Positions 9,723-20,426 are shown, counted from the stretch's first letter. The stretch: DNA of 64,000 bases from Yponomeuta sedellus (GCA_934045075.1 OW203734.1:19570182-19634181), one strand, 5' to 3'. Program-made: numbers and translations. The notes: generated from the letters alone by a model not told the origin.

Positions 9723-10170
9723 CAAATCAGAGGCCTTAGGGCGCCTTGAAAACTTCTGAGAGTAAGACCAGAGTGCTTAGTGCGAGTTTTTTAACTACTC
9801 GATCGCGTTAACGTAAACTCATATTTCTATGGCATCGAGGAAGCGCCACCTAGCGACAAGTATGGAAATTAAAATTGCTGAGTGCGAGTTGTAATGGTTT
9901 ACGTTGAGAAGTGAACACGTTTACCAGCCAAAACACGAATAAACGCGAGTGCGAATTGTACTGTGACAGCGTTTTGCCAGTTCAAACGGTTAACTTACTC
10001 ATACTCACTACTCAATGCTCGATTAACGCGGTAGTAAAGTTATTCGATTGGATCTGTCAAACTCGCACTAAGCACTCAGTCACTAGTCTTGCGAGCCTCT
10101 ACTAATGCGCACTTGGCCTCTATGGTGGAGTATGGCCCTATGCCCCTCGATGTCGATATAATGGGTTGAT
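9723..10170 (+). mobile_element. 5S-type SINE split by a MITE
   Basis: The SINE body (AAATCAGAGGCCTTAGGGCG to AGTAAGACCAG) resumes after the MITE as TCACTAGTCTTGCGAGCC and ends at GGGTTGATGAAG. The uninterrupted sequence is available from the copy at 49.1 kb. Confidence 0.7.
9772..10076. mobile_element. 305-bp MITE with AGTGCTTAGTGCGAG ends, copy 1
   Basis: The ends AGTGCTTAGTGCGAGTTT and AAACTCGCACTAAGCACT are inverted repeats, flanked by CAG at 9769-9771 and 10077-10079. The internal TGAGTGCGAGTTGTAA repeats part of the terminal motif. A second copy lies reversed at 13733-14154. Confidence 0.8.
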
Positions 10171-10220
10171 GAAGAAGAAGAATTAATTCTACATCAAATC
10201 ACATTTTAAGTAGATATCTA

Positions 10221-10381
10221 TCTATAATATAAAAATTAATCCCCGAATGTGTTGATAAGCGCAAATCTCGGGAGCGGCTGAACCTATTTTGCTTATTCTT
10301 TTTTTATCCTTAAAGTAGAGTTCTTACGGAGAGAAAATAAAAAGAAATAAAGAATCGAGGGAAGTTTGCTGGGTCAGCTAG
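10221..10381 (+). mobile_element. Non-autonomous Helitron fragment
   Basis: It begins TCTATAATATAAAAATTAAT and ends GGGTCAGCTAG just before T, matching the TC...CTAG termini and A/T insertion site of lepidopteran Helitrons. The core has AAGCGCAAATCTCGGGAGC, shared with 17502-17671. There is no Rep/helicase coding. 10382-10674 shows no other feature. Confidence 0.7.
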
Positions 10382-10674
10382 TTTTTAATAAAACTGCAAT
10401 TTTTTCCACATTTGACCGGCTATTTAGTTAAGCGGTATTACGTTGTGATGTTCTTGCCAGGTTACCATAGCACAGAGTCCTGGTTTCAGCCAAGGTTCCA
10501 GACTGAGTAGTACAACGACGCTAGTTACTCATTTTTAATGTCAAAAGACGTTCCAATACATTTAAAATCAAATTCTGACCTTTTTACCGCCACTTTCTCC
10601 AAATCTCTTGACACAATCGTTGTATGAAAGTTATTAGTTACTTCCCGCAATTATACTTTAACTAACATTAACAT

Positions 10675-10815
10675 TTTTAAAAACCTATTTTGAGGCTAAA
10701 AATTCCACCCATGCCGGCATTCGGACGTCGACGTGCCAGAGGTCGCGAGTTCGAATCCCGGCTTGGGTGGAATTTTTAGCCTCTAAATAGGTTTTTAAAC
10801 ATTTTCCTTAGCACG
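10675..10815. mobile_element. tRNA-derived SINE, fold-back copy
   Basis: A minus arm (AAAAACCTATTTTGAGGC to CATTCGG) and a plus arm (TTCGAATCCCGGCTTGGGTG to AAATAGGTTTTTAA) are separated by a very short loop holding GTGCCAGAGGTCGCGAG. The plus arm continues into the CCTTAGCACGGG tail. Confidence 0.7.
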
Positions 10816-10836
10816 GGTAATATAACATGTACATTA

Positions 10837-11089
10837 CTAGCTGGTGTCCGCGACTTCGTCTGCGCAAAATTATCGGGTAGATTTTTTCCTACTTACTTGA
10901 CACTTATCGTGATATTTTAGACAATTCACACAATATCTTTGTAAAATTGTAGCCTATGTTATTCTGATGTATAAACTATATTATTGTAAAATTTCATTAA
11001 AATCCATTTAGTAGTTTTTACGTGAAACAGTAACAAACAGCCATCCATACTTACAAACTTTCGCGTTTATAATATTACTCGTAGTAGGA
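10837..11089 (-). mobile_element. Non-autonomous Helitron
   Basis: The plus strand reads CTAGCTGGTGTCCGCGACTT to TAATATTACTCGTAGTAGGA, the reverse complement of the TC...CTAG ends of the common lepidopteran Helitron. No coding capacity. 11090-11640 has nothing I recognise. Confidence 0.75.
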
Positions 11090-11657
11090 TTAGTGTGACG
11101 CGTGATTTCGTGTGAACTTTTGTGCAGTGATCATGCGGCTTAATCATTCGCGAAACAGACGACACAAAGTGTGAAGTGATGCGAAAATCACGCATCATAT
11201 GGAAATATCGAACAATCGTTTCGCTATTATTATCCTAGAAAGGTTACCACACCCACAGTCAAATACGCTATTCACAACACAATTCAGCCTATACACGTCC
11301 TCCCCGAAAGTATGACCTTAATCACTTCTTTTGTGACTGTTATCTGTGTAATTATTTTCTGGTGTGAAAGTATAGAGATTGGCAAGTGGATAAATACTCA
11401 AATATTAAATACTCAGTAAAATAAATACGGAGTAAATATTCGTTTTTATCCATATTCTGGAGTAATTACTCAAAATATTCGGATAAATCCTCAGTGTTTT
11501 ATGATTTTGTTTTAGGAGTATACGGACATTGGTTTTCGTTGCTGTTACATTTCTATTTGTATGTTATAGGAATGCCTATCTTACAATACCGTGTTGATAC
11601 GAGTTTCATTATCTTAAAAATGGTCAAGTTTAATGGTCAAATATTTTTTTTTAAACA

Positions 11658-11659
<2 letters not shown>

Positions 11660-11740
<81 letters not shown>
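11660..11740. repeat. (TA)n microsatellite
   Basis: About 80 bases of uninterrupted TA dinucleotides, followed by a TAAAGAATATTCTGATCTTATC segment like a family B tail. The long I-Y repeat ORFs across it are artefacts. Confidence 0.9.
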
Positions 11741-11742
<2 letters not shown>

Positions 11743-11848
11743 TATAAAGAATATTCTGATCTTATCTTATCTTACGCGTGCCGACCGCAGTTTGACAATT
11801 CCAAGCGCAGAGGTATGTGAACACCTCAAGCACTCAGCTTTCCTCACG

Positions 11849-11938
11849 ATGTCTTTCCTTAGTCCTTGCTTGCCGATCCTTCCATCTTAGACTATGTCTT
11901 TCCTTAGTCCTTGCTTGCCGATCCTTCCATCTTAGACT
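11849..11938. repeat. Exact 45-bp tandem duplication
   Basis: ATGTCTTTCCTTAGTCCTTG... through CATCTTAGACT occurs twice in a row without a mismatch that I can see. A recent local duplication. Confidence 0.85.
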
Positions 11939-12360
11939 ATTATACAATTTAATTTAAAAAGTGATAAAAGTTAATTTATCACAGTTAAAGATTCGAGAAC
12001 ATGTACATAGTTACTATAACTAAATTAGAGACAGATATGTGATAAAAAGTGTAGAGCTCCATCTTAGTGCTAAGAGTGCATGAATCATCCATCACAGCAC
12101 TGATTTTCAGTTCGACACATCGCCACTTATAACAAAAGTTTTTCACGACAAACTTTGTAGGCAGACTCTTTGGTAAGTTACTAAGAAATCTGTTCCAACT
12201 TTAATTATTTCGTTTATAATAGCTGTTGCGATGATAAGGAGACATCGTTGATAAGGAGATTGCTAAGACAGGAAAAAAATAAAATAAAAGCCTTAGGATA
12301 GGGTGAGCAAGAGGGTAGTGTGTAGGGAGTCTTCAAATATCTTTTTTAATATTTGTATAT

Positions 12361-12556
12361 ACCAAGAAGGCCGACTAGGCTGTCAGGATGGTATAGGTGC
12401 TGGGCAAGCCTACACCATCTATAAAAACCATGTCCCAGGCACTACAGCGTCGGAGTGGTCCCTTCACCCATCTAGTGTGAGTGAAGATACCACTGGACGC
12501 TGTATAAATCATCTCATTAAGTAGATGCAAAAAGGCCAATTATTATTATTATATAC
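12361..12556 (+). mobile_element. Unclassified retroposon 3' end with (ATT)n tail
   Basis: It matches the minus-strand copy at 29337-29603, including GGCTGTCAGGATGGTATAGG, CACTACAGCGTCGGAGTGG and AAGTAGATGCAAAAAGGCC, then (ATT)n. The same frame stays open in both copies, but I do not recognise a domain. Probably the 3' end of a non-LTR element. Confidence 0.55.
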
Positions 12557-12599
12557 CAAGAATACAAGAAAACTTTAATTTGTAAAACCAAAAGCATCT

Positions 12600-12690
12600 G
12601 CAAACAAACTGTTATGCAGTTTGGCAGAAACCAACTTCTGTATTTTTTTGTATTTTTGTTTGAATAAACGTCTTCAATCAATCAATCAAA
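12600..12690 (+). mobile_element. Non-LTR 3' end (family D) with (TCAA)n tail
   Basis: AGTTTGGCAGAAACCAACTT, GAATAAACG and (TCAA)n. A minus-strand relative lies at 49330-49425. 12691-13423 shows no other feature. Confidence 0.5.
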
Positions 12691-13732
12691 TAAAATCCTA
12701 GGTACGGACGACGACTGATTGTGTAGTGCGCAGTTGTTCTCTACTTAAAAAGATGTGAAAAAGAGCATGTAGCTCATAATTTGAAGTTCTGTTTCAAAGG
12801 GAAATTCCAATCAAATTTTAAGTAAAATGAAGAGACAACGTTTTGTATTTAACTCGCCGCCATCGTCGTTCATTCGAAAATGATATCAATCTTGAAAGCA
12901 GCAAGCCGCATTATTGCGAAATTAAACTTATTTTCAAATGAAAGCAAAGTTCTAATGGACATTAGAAACAAATAAATAATATTTCTCTCGGAAACAAGAC
13001 CGCAACCCAACAAAACCACATTCATCATATCGGCAGCGGCCACGAAACCAAGCCAAACTCAGCCTTATCTGCTGAAAAATAGGGACTATGAAATGATTAA
13101 ACAACTCAAGAAAATGAAATCTAATGACAAAGGAAACTCAGCTTAACTTTCTGTCAGACAAAGATCTTTTTTGAGTGAATTATTTGTTCCTGTTTAGAAA
13201 TGCTATTGAAATAGAGATAACCATTGAGCACGGCGCCGCAAAAATAAGAGTTTAAGATGAGAAACTTTCTTTCCAGAATTTTCCTTCACTTTTTCTTTCC
13301 ACTCACATAAATCTTTAGCAATAAAACACTGACAACTTTTACTTATTTTTTTTCGATTAAAAAGCTTTTTTCGATTTTACTTCTAACAAAACAATATTTT
13401 GTTAAATTTTCGGTGAACACGAATGGCCTCATGGGCGGCTTGATAACTTCTGACAGGAAGGCCTGACCAGATTACGATATTCGATATCAACCTAGAAAGA
13501 TTAGGCCGTAATCGACCACGAGGGCCAAGTCCGGGTTGGTAGAGGATTGTAAGACAGTGACGGGCCTTACTGTCAGAAGTTATCAAGCCGCCCATAAGGC
13601 CTCTGACATGGCTTTACGACTGCCATTACATGACAGCTGGCACCAACGGCTTAACGTGCCTTGCGAAGCACGGAAGCGCTCTAAAAAATGCCACTAGCGG
13701 CAGTCGCGTGATGGTCACCCATCCTACACCTG

Positions 13733-14154
13733 AGTGCTTAGTGCGAGTTTGACAGATCCAATCGAATAACTTTAAATCTCTAACAATAAATCTCTTACAG
13801 AGATAAGCTCGCCTTTGTACATGTATTTTCTTTAATTGTATTTCTTTTTTTGTGTTTTTCGTGTACAATAAAGTATAAGTAAGTAACTTTACTACCGCGT
13901 TAATCGAGCATTGAGTAGTGGGTATGAGTAAGTTAACCGTTGGAACTGGCAAAACGCTGTCACAGTACAACTCGCGCTTGCGTTTATTCGTGTTTTGGCT
14001 GGTAAACGTGTTCACTTCTTAACGTAAACCATTACAACTCGCACTCAGCAATTTTAATTTCCGTACTTGTCGCTAGGTGGCGCTTCCTCGATTCCATAGA
14101 AATATGATTTTACGTTAACGCGATCGAGTAGTTAAAAAACTCGCACTAAGCGCT
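13733..14154. mobile_element. MITE with AGTGCTTAGTGCGAG ends, copy 2
   Basis: This is copy 1 (9772-10076) in reverse orientation, with flanking CTG at 13730-13732 and 14155-14157. It sits in a 5S-type SINE, as copy 1 does, but at a different position. It carries a nested insertion at 13774-13883. Confidence 0.8.
13774..13883 (+). mobile_element. Non-LTR 3' end (family C) nested in the MITE
   Basis: It is flanked by TAACTTT at 13767-13773 and 13884-13890; the same site is empty in MITE copy 1. It contains CAGAGATAAGCTCGCCTTTG, TACAATAAAG and a TAAG tail. A third layer of nesting. 14180-14746 shows no other feature. Confidence 0.8.
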
Positions 14155-14746
14155 CTGACCTCGCCTGTTGCATAATCTTATCTTCAAATAATGCATTTGC
14201 GCCGAAGAAAAGCTAAGGTTGAGTCAAAGATTGCCGTAATGTTTCCCTCAAAAGTACACACTGTCTTCCTACCACGTTGCTGGACTTCATTTTAAAGTGT
14301 CTTGTGAATTTATGTTTATGATGCAAATTTAAACCTCATTCTATTTGTATTGTGAGCACGGCAACGTTACCATTCCAGACATTAGAAGGAAAATAATGGA
14401 AATGGGGACAATTGTTTTGTCACAAAAAGCTGCTTAGATAGAAGTACTCGGGGGAAAACAAACGGTATCTCCTGCTCTTTGTTCGGCGGAAAGGACTGGT
14501 ATTGATAGCCACTGGCCATGCCTTTACGTCTATTAATTTTCAAAAGGACAAACAAAAGAATACAATAAAAAACTGAAGGAGAAGAAATGGTTGTTTTTTT
14601 TATGTAGCCTGCAAAATTTCCCACCGCAAGGAACAAGCCTTCTCTCAGACACAGAGAGAGAATGTGCTATCTAAATCTATAGTATGTAGCATATCTCTTA
14701 CTCACTAAATGTATAGATATTTAAGTCTAAATCATTGGGATAATAT

Positions 14747-15088
14747 TATCAACCCTTTGTTTGTCCCCACTGCTCGCTCACGGGTCTCTTCCTGCCTCGC
14801 AGGAAGGTTAGGCCATACTCCACCACGGGGGCCAAGTCCGGGTTGGTGGACGATTGCAAGACAGTGGCGGGCTTTACTGTCAGAAGTTATCAAACCGCCC
14901 ATAAGGCCTCTGACATGGCTTAACGACTCCCATTATATGACAGCCGGCACCAACGGCTTAGCGAGCCTTGCGAAGCACGGCAGCGCTCGAAAAACATACC
15001 ACTAGCGTTACTCACGGGACGGTCACGCATCCTGCAACTGACCGCGCCTGATTCCAGTCACTCGGTTCGGCTAGGCCACGAGGGTCTC
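14747..15088 (-). mobile_element. 5S-type SINE
   Basis: The minus strand has the conserved body and 3' end. The head is damaged: the GTTAAGCAAC block is lost but GACTGGAATCAGGCGCGGTC remains. The flanking GGCCACGAGG is the usual start. Confidence 0.7.
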
Positions 15089-15224
15089 ATTGTTCCTCAG
15101 AAATAAAATAACAACAATAACTTCCACACAAAACAAACACTTGTAAAATATTAAAGAAATTTCAGTTTTCAAAGTCTAATTCTGTGCTGTGCTGTCTTAT
15201 ATTATATTATTTTTAAACAACTAA

Positions 15225-15386
15225 CCCGGGGGGTGGGCAGCGCCCCCTGCAGTACAATTCCACCGAACTGCGATCCCCAATCCGCGTGCCCAGCGTCGGG
15301 ATTATGGACATTACCCCCTATGATAGCACAACGTGGCGCTCTTTAGGGGAGGGCTATGGCCAGCAATGGACTAGTATAGCCTGACG
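15225..15386 (+). repeat. Dispersed repeat G, copy 1
   Basis: AGCGCCCCCTGCAGTACAAT, ATAGCACAACGTGGCGCTC and CAATGGACTAGTATAGCCTG match the minus-strand copy at 44325-44510. Probably a retroposon 3' end; unclassified. 15390-15813 shows nothing else. Confidence 0.55.
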
Positions 15387-15810
15387 ACGAAAGTCTAATT
15401 CACTAGTACACCATGAACGGGCAGTCGTAATCTTCAGTGACATTTATTCAGCGTCTCCCCTCATCCCGCACCATCCCAGCTTGGAGCCGTCATTGTTATA
15501 ATTCTAATTAATTAATTCGTCCCTATGTTAGCCGCCTGCAAACAATCCCTCCGTGTAAGGATTAACAAAATGAAAATCGGCTTAGCCGAAGATTAAATGT
15601 GAAGTCCTAATAGGTAGCTCGAAGGAATGGGCCCAATTTGGCTCACAAATTAGTATTACTTTCTTTGGCATTAGCGATTTCGAACGACAGGGCCGTTTTG
15701 TGGATGAAAACTCAAATTTTTCCACAAAGTGGTAGTCTGTAAGAGCTGCTATACTTCAAATTAATATTGTTTATTTTTATTTAAAAAAATACCTGTTTCA
15801 GGAGGGTCCG

Positions 15811-15956
<146 letters not shown>

Positions 15957-16067
15957 TACAGAACAGTAGCTATTGATGTACAATGGTTAATAAGGTCCTT
16001 AACTGCGTCAATCATTAACAATTGAAAACAAAATATCTAATAATTAATTACTTTTTTGCATTTGTCT

Positions 16068-16125
16068 TTTCCTGGTGTACCATAAAGAATATTCTTATCT
16101 TATCTTATTTTATCTTATCTATTGG
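16068..16125 (+). mobile_element. Family B tail with (TTATC)n
   Basis: CCTGGTGTACCATAAAGAAT followed by TCTTATCTTATTTTATC is the extreme 3' end of the element seen at 53.8-54.5 kb. Confidence 0.55.
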
Positions 16126-16156
16126 ACGTTGTCATACAATAATGTGGAACACGTAT

Positions 16157-16202
16157 CGTCGTGGACACCGCATATACCTACCGATATGCGGTGTCCACGA
16201 CG
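16157..16202. repeat. Perfect hairpin, 19-bp arms
   Basis: CGTCGTGGACACCGCATAT (16157-16175) and its exact reverse complement (16184-16202) flank an 8-base loop. No neighbouring repeat explains it. Confidence 0.85.
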
Positions 16203-16259
16203 TGTAATACATATTAAGCCTCAAATTTGGGGGGTGGGGTGGGGGTGGGGTAGCACATG

Positions 16260-16470
16260 GCACTGACTGAAAATCAGCGCTGAAGGCTTGTCCATCAGCA
16301 TATTGCTGAGACAGCTGCCATTTACAGCAGCAGTGGCACGCTGTGACCTTTCGTTTTTCTTCGTTCTTTTTGTTTTTTGTGAATGTTATGTTTAGTAATG
16401 TTTTAAATTTGTTACTGTGGCGTGTGAACTGTTTCTATAATAAATGTTTTTCTTCTTTCTTCTTCTTCTT
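16260..16470 (+). mobile_element. Probable retroposon 3' UTR with (CTT)n tail
   Basis: GCACTGACTGAAAATCAGCG through a TATAATAAATG signal to a CTTCTTCTT tail has the layout of a non-LTR 3' end. No second copy in the window. Confidence 0.4.
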
Positions 16471-16596
16471 CAAATTAATACGGAAGGGCTAAGTAAAAAT
16501 TCTAGTTCTGTAAACAGATTTATACGTGTTATGTTACTTAATAAAGACGCTAGTCGACGCGATACACTTATGCGAAATAAAGTAAAAAGAAATTAA

Positions 16597-16700
16597 AACC
16601 TTTTTAGAGGCTAAAAATTCCACCCCTGCCGGGACTCGAACGCGCGACCTCTGGCTATCCGTGCCCTCCGCTTTTTCCAACTGAGCTAATGGGCGATACA
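16597..16700 (-). mobile_element. tRNA-derived SINE
   Basis: CTTTTTAGAGGCTAAAAATT, GGGACTCGAACGCG and CCAACTGAGCTAATGGGCG: the tRNA-like part plus tail, truncated on both sides. Confidence 0.7.
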
Positions 16701-16839
16701 ATATACTTTTATATTTTTGAATTTTTGAACAAGTCTCCACCATCAATTCTAAAAAAATTGACAATAACGAGTATGTAGAGGACGATTTTGATAATACTTT
16801 TTTTAACATATTTTAAACTTTCGCGACTTGTACACATAG

Positions 16840-16916
16840 TTAGATTATTTTCGGGGCTTTATCGCGTAGTAATTTATTGCTAATTACTACGCGATTTAGC
16901 CCCGAAAATATTCTAA
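16840..16916. repeat. Imperfect hairpin at the edge of repeat H
   Basis: TTAGATTATTTTCGGGGCTT and AGCCCCGAAAATATTCTAA are inverted around ACGCGTAGTAAT-like arms. The right arm is also the start of the 212-bp repeat H. Confidence 0.75.
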
Positions 16917-17101
16917 CTAAATACTTTTTTTCTAAATCAACTTTGATTAAGCTGATAATGAAAAATGTGTTGCCCAAAAAGTTAATCGTGAAAATATTTA
17001 GTTCAGTTTTTACGATAAAATTTTTTTGTTGCCCAATTCTAATTACATGGGAAAAAAGGGGTTCCTTCCAAAAAGATTTTAATCTCGATCGCAATGGACG
17101 C
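16890..17101 (+). repeat. 212-bp repeat H, copy 1
   Basis: By eye it is identical in inverted orientation to 50953-51164, and both copies abut pieces of the tRNA-derived SINE. It contains several short overlapping open frames but no recognisable protein. Identity over 212 bases 34 kb apart implies recent copying. Confidence 0.8.
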
Positions 17102-17245
17102 CTCTTTAGCCTCTAAATAGTTAGATAGATAGAGAACACTTTATTGCACAACCAGAAAAATATTACAACCTGGATTCTTAAATCTAAGTAATGTTTTATA
17201 AATAGGTTTTTAAAATTGTCTCTAGCACGTGTTAGTGCATTTAAA
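17102..17245 (+). mobile_element. tRNA-derived SINE tail, interrupted
   Basis: TTTAGCCTCTAAATAG and, after an insertion, AAATAGGTTTTTAAAATTGT and AGCACGTGTTAGTGC. The tRNA-like part has been replaced by repeat H. Confidence 0.65.
17121..17199 (-). mobile_element. Family B 3' end nested in the SINE tail
   Basis: Flanked by AAATAG at 17115-17120 and 17200-17205. The minus strand reads from a TTTAAGAATCC region to AATAAAGTG and a (CTAT)n tail. A minimal 79-bp insertion. Confidence 0.75.
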
Positions 17246-17354
17246 AAAGAATATAATCGCGTAAAAATTGTCTATTCGAGTTTGCACAAACAAAAGCGAC
17301 GTGCCATGATATCTGGGTTTCTTCAACATCGCCCTCAGTGCATTATTTATTTAT

Positions 17355-17448
17355 TTGTCGAATGGCAATAAGGCCGCCAATTGTACTTTGTATTTTTACA
17401 TGTTGAATAATATGTGCTCTGGAGTACAATAAAGAATATTATTATCTT
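17355..17448 (+). mobile_element. Family B 3' end
   Basis: ATAAGGCCGCCAATTGTACT, GGAGTACAATAAAGAATATT and ATCTTAT. Confidence 0.6.
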
Positions 17449-17501
17449 ATGCCAGTTTACATCGGTCTTATAACTAGATACAACGCATTTATATTTAATA
17501 A

Positions 17502-17671
17502 CTAGCTGACCGCCTGACAATCGATTCTATAAAAAAAAAATATTTTTCTCTCCGTACGAGCCATCCTCGTACTTCAAGGAATATTCTAAAAAAGAATTAG
17601 CAAAATTGGTGCAGCTGCTCTCGAGATTTGCGCTTACCAACACATTCAGCGATTTATATTTATATTATAGA
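17502..17671 (-). mobile_element. Non-autonomous Helitron
   Basis: The plus strand starts CTAGCTGACCGCC and ends TATTATAGA. Its core shares AAATCTCGAGAGC with the Helitron at 10221. Flanked by A and T. 17672-18302 has nothing recognisable. Confidence 0.7.
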
Positions 17672-18302
17672 TTTTTTTAATAGTTTTTTTTTATTTTCAT
17701 AACCCAAAAGAATAAAAAACCTATAATTTTAGTACCAAGCACAAGAAAATAAATACTCTTTGTCTAAAGTAATCTTAAATAAGCATGGCCCCGTTTCTGG
17801 TCGTAAACCTAGCCTTTGAATAAACTGCCTCACTCCCTTTTAACGCGTTATTTAAATTTACTAACCAACCTATTTGCATAGACCATTTAGCAAATTAATT
17901 TGCTGGGCCGAAGAGGTTTCCTAAATCCGGACGGATAACAAAACCTTGAGACGCAAAAATGATCAAGTCGGCGTTGTAAACTGGGACGAAATTTTAATGG
18001 GAAATTTTACGCCTTAAGGCTTATCGAATGTTAAGTAGAATCTGATTAGTCTTTAACTTAGTTGTTGGGGCAAGTTCGAATGCCGTAAGTTTAGTTAGGC
18101 AACTCTGAATAGATGATATCATCAGAATTTGTGAAAGGCTAATAAATTGGCTTATTATTTTCTGCGAGCTGAAAAATATACTAATCTCAGTAGAAAATAA
18201 AAATTGGCCAGGTGCGAGTAGACCTCGGGCATAAAGGGTTCAGTATATTTTATTTTATATTAGGTGGTATATTTACTTCGCAAAACTGTGGAGTCTAACT
18301 TA

Positions 18303-18397
18303 CTTTATTTAAAAACCTATTTAGAGGCTAAAAATTCCACCCATGCCGCGACCTCTGTCTATCATTGCCAGCGCTCTTTCCAACTGAGCTAATGGGC
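18303..18397 (-). mobile_element. tRNA-derived SINE with T-arm deletion
   Basis: ACCTATTTAGAGGCTAAAAA, CCATGCCGCGACCTCTG and CCAACTGAGCTAATGGGC. The GGGATTCGAACC T-arm (B box) is missing, so this copy should be transcriptionally dead. Confidence 0.7.
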
Positions 18398-18449
18398 TGA
18401 TTACTTTATTTGTTAAGCTGTGCAGTACATTACATCTACTTCCTTCTAC

Positions 18450-18596
18450 AATGTATTAGTCCAGTCCATCCAAAGGATGTCTGGAAGAGATCACTTTTAG
18501 TGGTAAGGCCGCCGTGTGTACTCCTAGGTAAAGAAATAGCTTTGTCATTTCGATATTTATGCGCAATAAAGTGCATGTTCTCTGTTTACCTATCTA
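18450..18596 (+). mobile_element. Family B 3' end
   Basis: AAGGATGTCTGGAAGAGATC, GGTAAGGCCGCCGTGTGTAC and GCAATAAAGTGCATG with a degenerate CTAT tail. Confidence 0.65.
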
Positions 18597-18610
18597 TTTT
18601 ATTTACTTAA

Positions 18611-19100
18611 CCCTTTATGGGGCAAAAGCGAAATTAGTATGGCAGCTGTAACCACCTGTCAAGGTTGATTGATTATAAGGCTCATAATTCATGTGAGCTT
18701 GCATTGGTAGTCGACTTTATTGTTTAAATGAGTCTTCCCTGAACGGACGCAAGCAACAAGTGAAATCACCAAAGTGAAGTTTGTCACATGATCTTGGTAG
18801 GGTGTGACAAAGTGGTGGTTACGTTTCTGTCTTCCGTCTCAATAAGTGTTTACGACCAGGAGAAGTGATTATGTTTGATATATAATTAAACAATTTAGTG
18901 GTAAAATGTGATATTTACGTGTTTCAAGGTAAGTTAATAGATTATTTATTTATTTTCCTTGAATTTGGTATATGAATCATAATCTAAATCTGTACTTATG
19001 AAGTACAATAATGGTTTGAACTGAACAGGTAGTAGAAACCGGTTTTTAGGTTAGAATTGATACAGCCGCCATACTAATTTCACTTTTGCCCTATAAAGGG
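18611..19100. mobile_element. 490-bp piggyBac-like MITE
   Basis: The ends CCCTTTATGGGGCAAAAG and CTTTTGCCCTATAAAGGG are near-perfect inverted repeats, and similarity continues inwards (GAAATTAGTATGGC). TTAA flanks it at 18607-18610 and 19101-19104. No transposase frame. The superfamily follows from TTAA and CCCT termini. Confidence 0.75.
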
Positions 19101-19126
19101 TTAATATTTTGCTTCTATTGACTTCC

Positions 19127-19290
19127 TCGTTGGTCTAGCCGTTAAGGCGCTTGGGTACCAACACAGAGATCGTGGGTCGATTCCCACTAGGCGCCGCCGT
19201 AAATTTGTGACGTCCTAGACTGGTGACCATAGTATAGGGTACCCTAGTTTGGGATCATTAATTGTGTTGTGTGCACGTTATTATTAGACA
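19127..19290 (+). mobile_element. tRNA-headed SINE (family T4)
   Basis: The head CTCGTTGGTCTAGCCGTTAA with GTGGGTCGATTCCCAC resembles a tRNA with A and B boxes, followed by a body with GGTACCCTAGTTTGGGATC. Related to 62665-62790 and, in the body, to 43.0 and 62.2 kb. Not a functional tRNA: the acceptor stem does not pair. Confidence 0.55.
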
Positions 19291-19329
19291 CTAGCTGACT
19301 CAGCAAACTTCGTACCTAACAGTCTATTC

Positions 19330-19437
19330 TTTGAGGTTTTTAAATTGTCCTTAGCACGGATTAGTGCCCCAATGGCCCAACTATGAGGCTAAGTGCGGAA
19401 ATCTCAGGTCTCACTAACTAACGGGTTAGTGCATTAA
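19330..19437 (+). mobile_element. tRNA-SINE tail with an internal insertion
   Basis: GTCCTTAGCACGGATTAGTG and CGGGTTAGTGCATT enclose CAATGGCCCAACTATGAGGC, a short block that also occurs near 31000-31060. 19438-19814 shows no other feature. Confidence 0.45.
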
Positions 19438-19814
19438 AAAATGAGAGTATAAAGTATTACATGTCAAAATCATAAGAATGTTAATCTGTGTTGTCAATCA
19501 ATTAGGTAAGTTATGTACTCGAGAGTTTTTTCACTGAGAAATTGACTTTAACGTGCAAGAATCCATCATGCATGGGTCGGCAGCACTCGATGGGCTTCTA
19601 CTAAAAGGTCATGCGTGAAAACCAATTCTACCTTTTTGACTTGGGTTATATTATTCTCGGGTTAGGTACACGGAAAGCCTCTTTGATGTGCCCCTTAGCC
19701 GAGATCATAAATTCTTCTGACGTAACACCGATGATGAAGCTATAGATCGTGACGTAGATGAGTTAGTTTTCTATAGATCCTGCAGATCAATGTGTATGTA
19801 CGTATAATTATTAT

Positions 19815-20110
19815 ATACATACATACATACATACATACATACATACATACATACATACATACATACATACATACATACATACATACATACATACATACAT
19901 AACCTCACGCCTGTATCCCGGAGGGGTAGGCAGAGACCAGGGACTGCCTGTTGCCACGATTCTGACAGATGACCTTCGCTTCATCAACGTTCATAAGTCG
20001 TTGCGTGCACTCACGCCGGGTCCAGGTACTTTTTATCTTCCCCTTTGCTAATACATTCCCTATTTGGTCGATGTGTGTCCACCTGGGACGTCCCTTACCA
20101 GCCCTAATTA
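19815..20110 (-). mobile_element. Family A non-LTR 3' end with (TATG)n tail
   Basis: The plus strand shows (ATAC)n at 19815-19901, then CCTCACGCCTGTATCCCGGA through GGTCGATGTG and GGACGTCCC, i.e. the 3' UTR and final reverse-transcriptase codons in reverse. Confidence 0.75.
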
Positions 20111-20244
20111 TTATATCTATTTAATTATTTATCTATGTATTATCGTTTGTGTAGGTTCATCGTAATTTTTATTATTCAGCATTTGAGAGAAATTTATTTG
20201 ATACTAAGATGTAAATGAGAAGTAAAGTGGTCTTTATTAAACAT

Positions 20245-20426
<182 letters not shown>

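Larger units (their letters stand above)
13424..14178 (-). mobile_element. 5S-type SINE, fold-back copy, split by a MITE
   Basis: A plus-oriented arm (CTCATGGGCGGCTTGATAAC, 13427-13465) faces the main minus-oriented SINE (GGGCCAAGTCCGGGTTGG to CATCCTACACCTG). The SINE's 5' end resumes after the MITE as ACCTCGCCTGTTGC. The arms repeat the ACTTCTGACAG region in opposite directions. Confidence 0.65.

Noticed and set aside
16600..16700. Possible tRNA genes (also near 5.3, 19.1, 31.2, 40.3, 45.3, 51.7, 57.9, 60.0 and 62.7 kb)
   Set aside because: A and B boxes and a T-arm are visible, but acceptor stems do not pair, bodies and tails are shared between copies, and several are truncated or folded back: SINEs, not tRNA genes.
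16877..17116. Open frames across repeat H (and 50944-51198)
   Set aside because: Both copies are identical, so conservation of the frame carries no information, and frames are open on both strands in AT-rich sequence without motifs.
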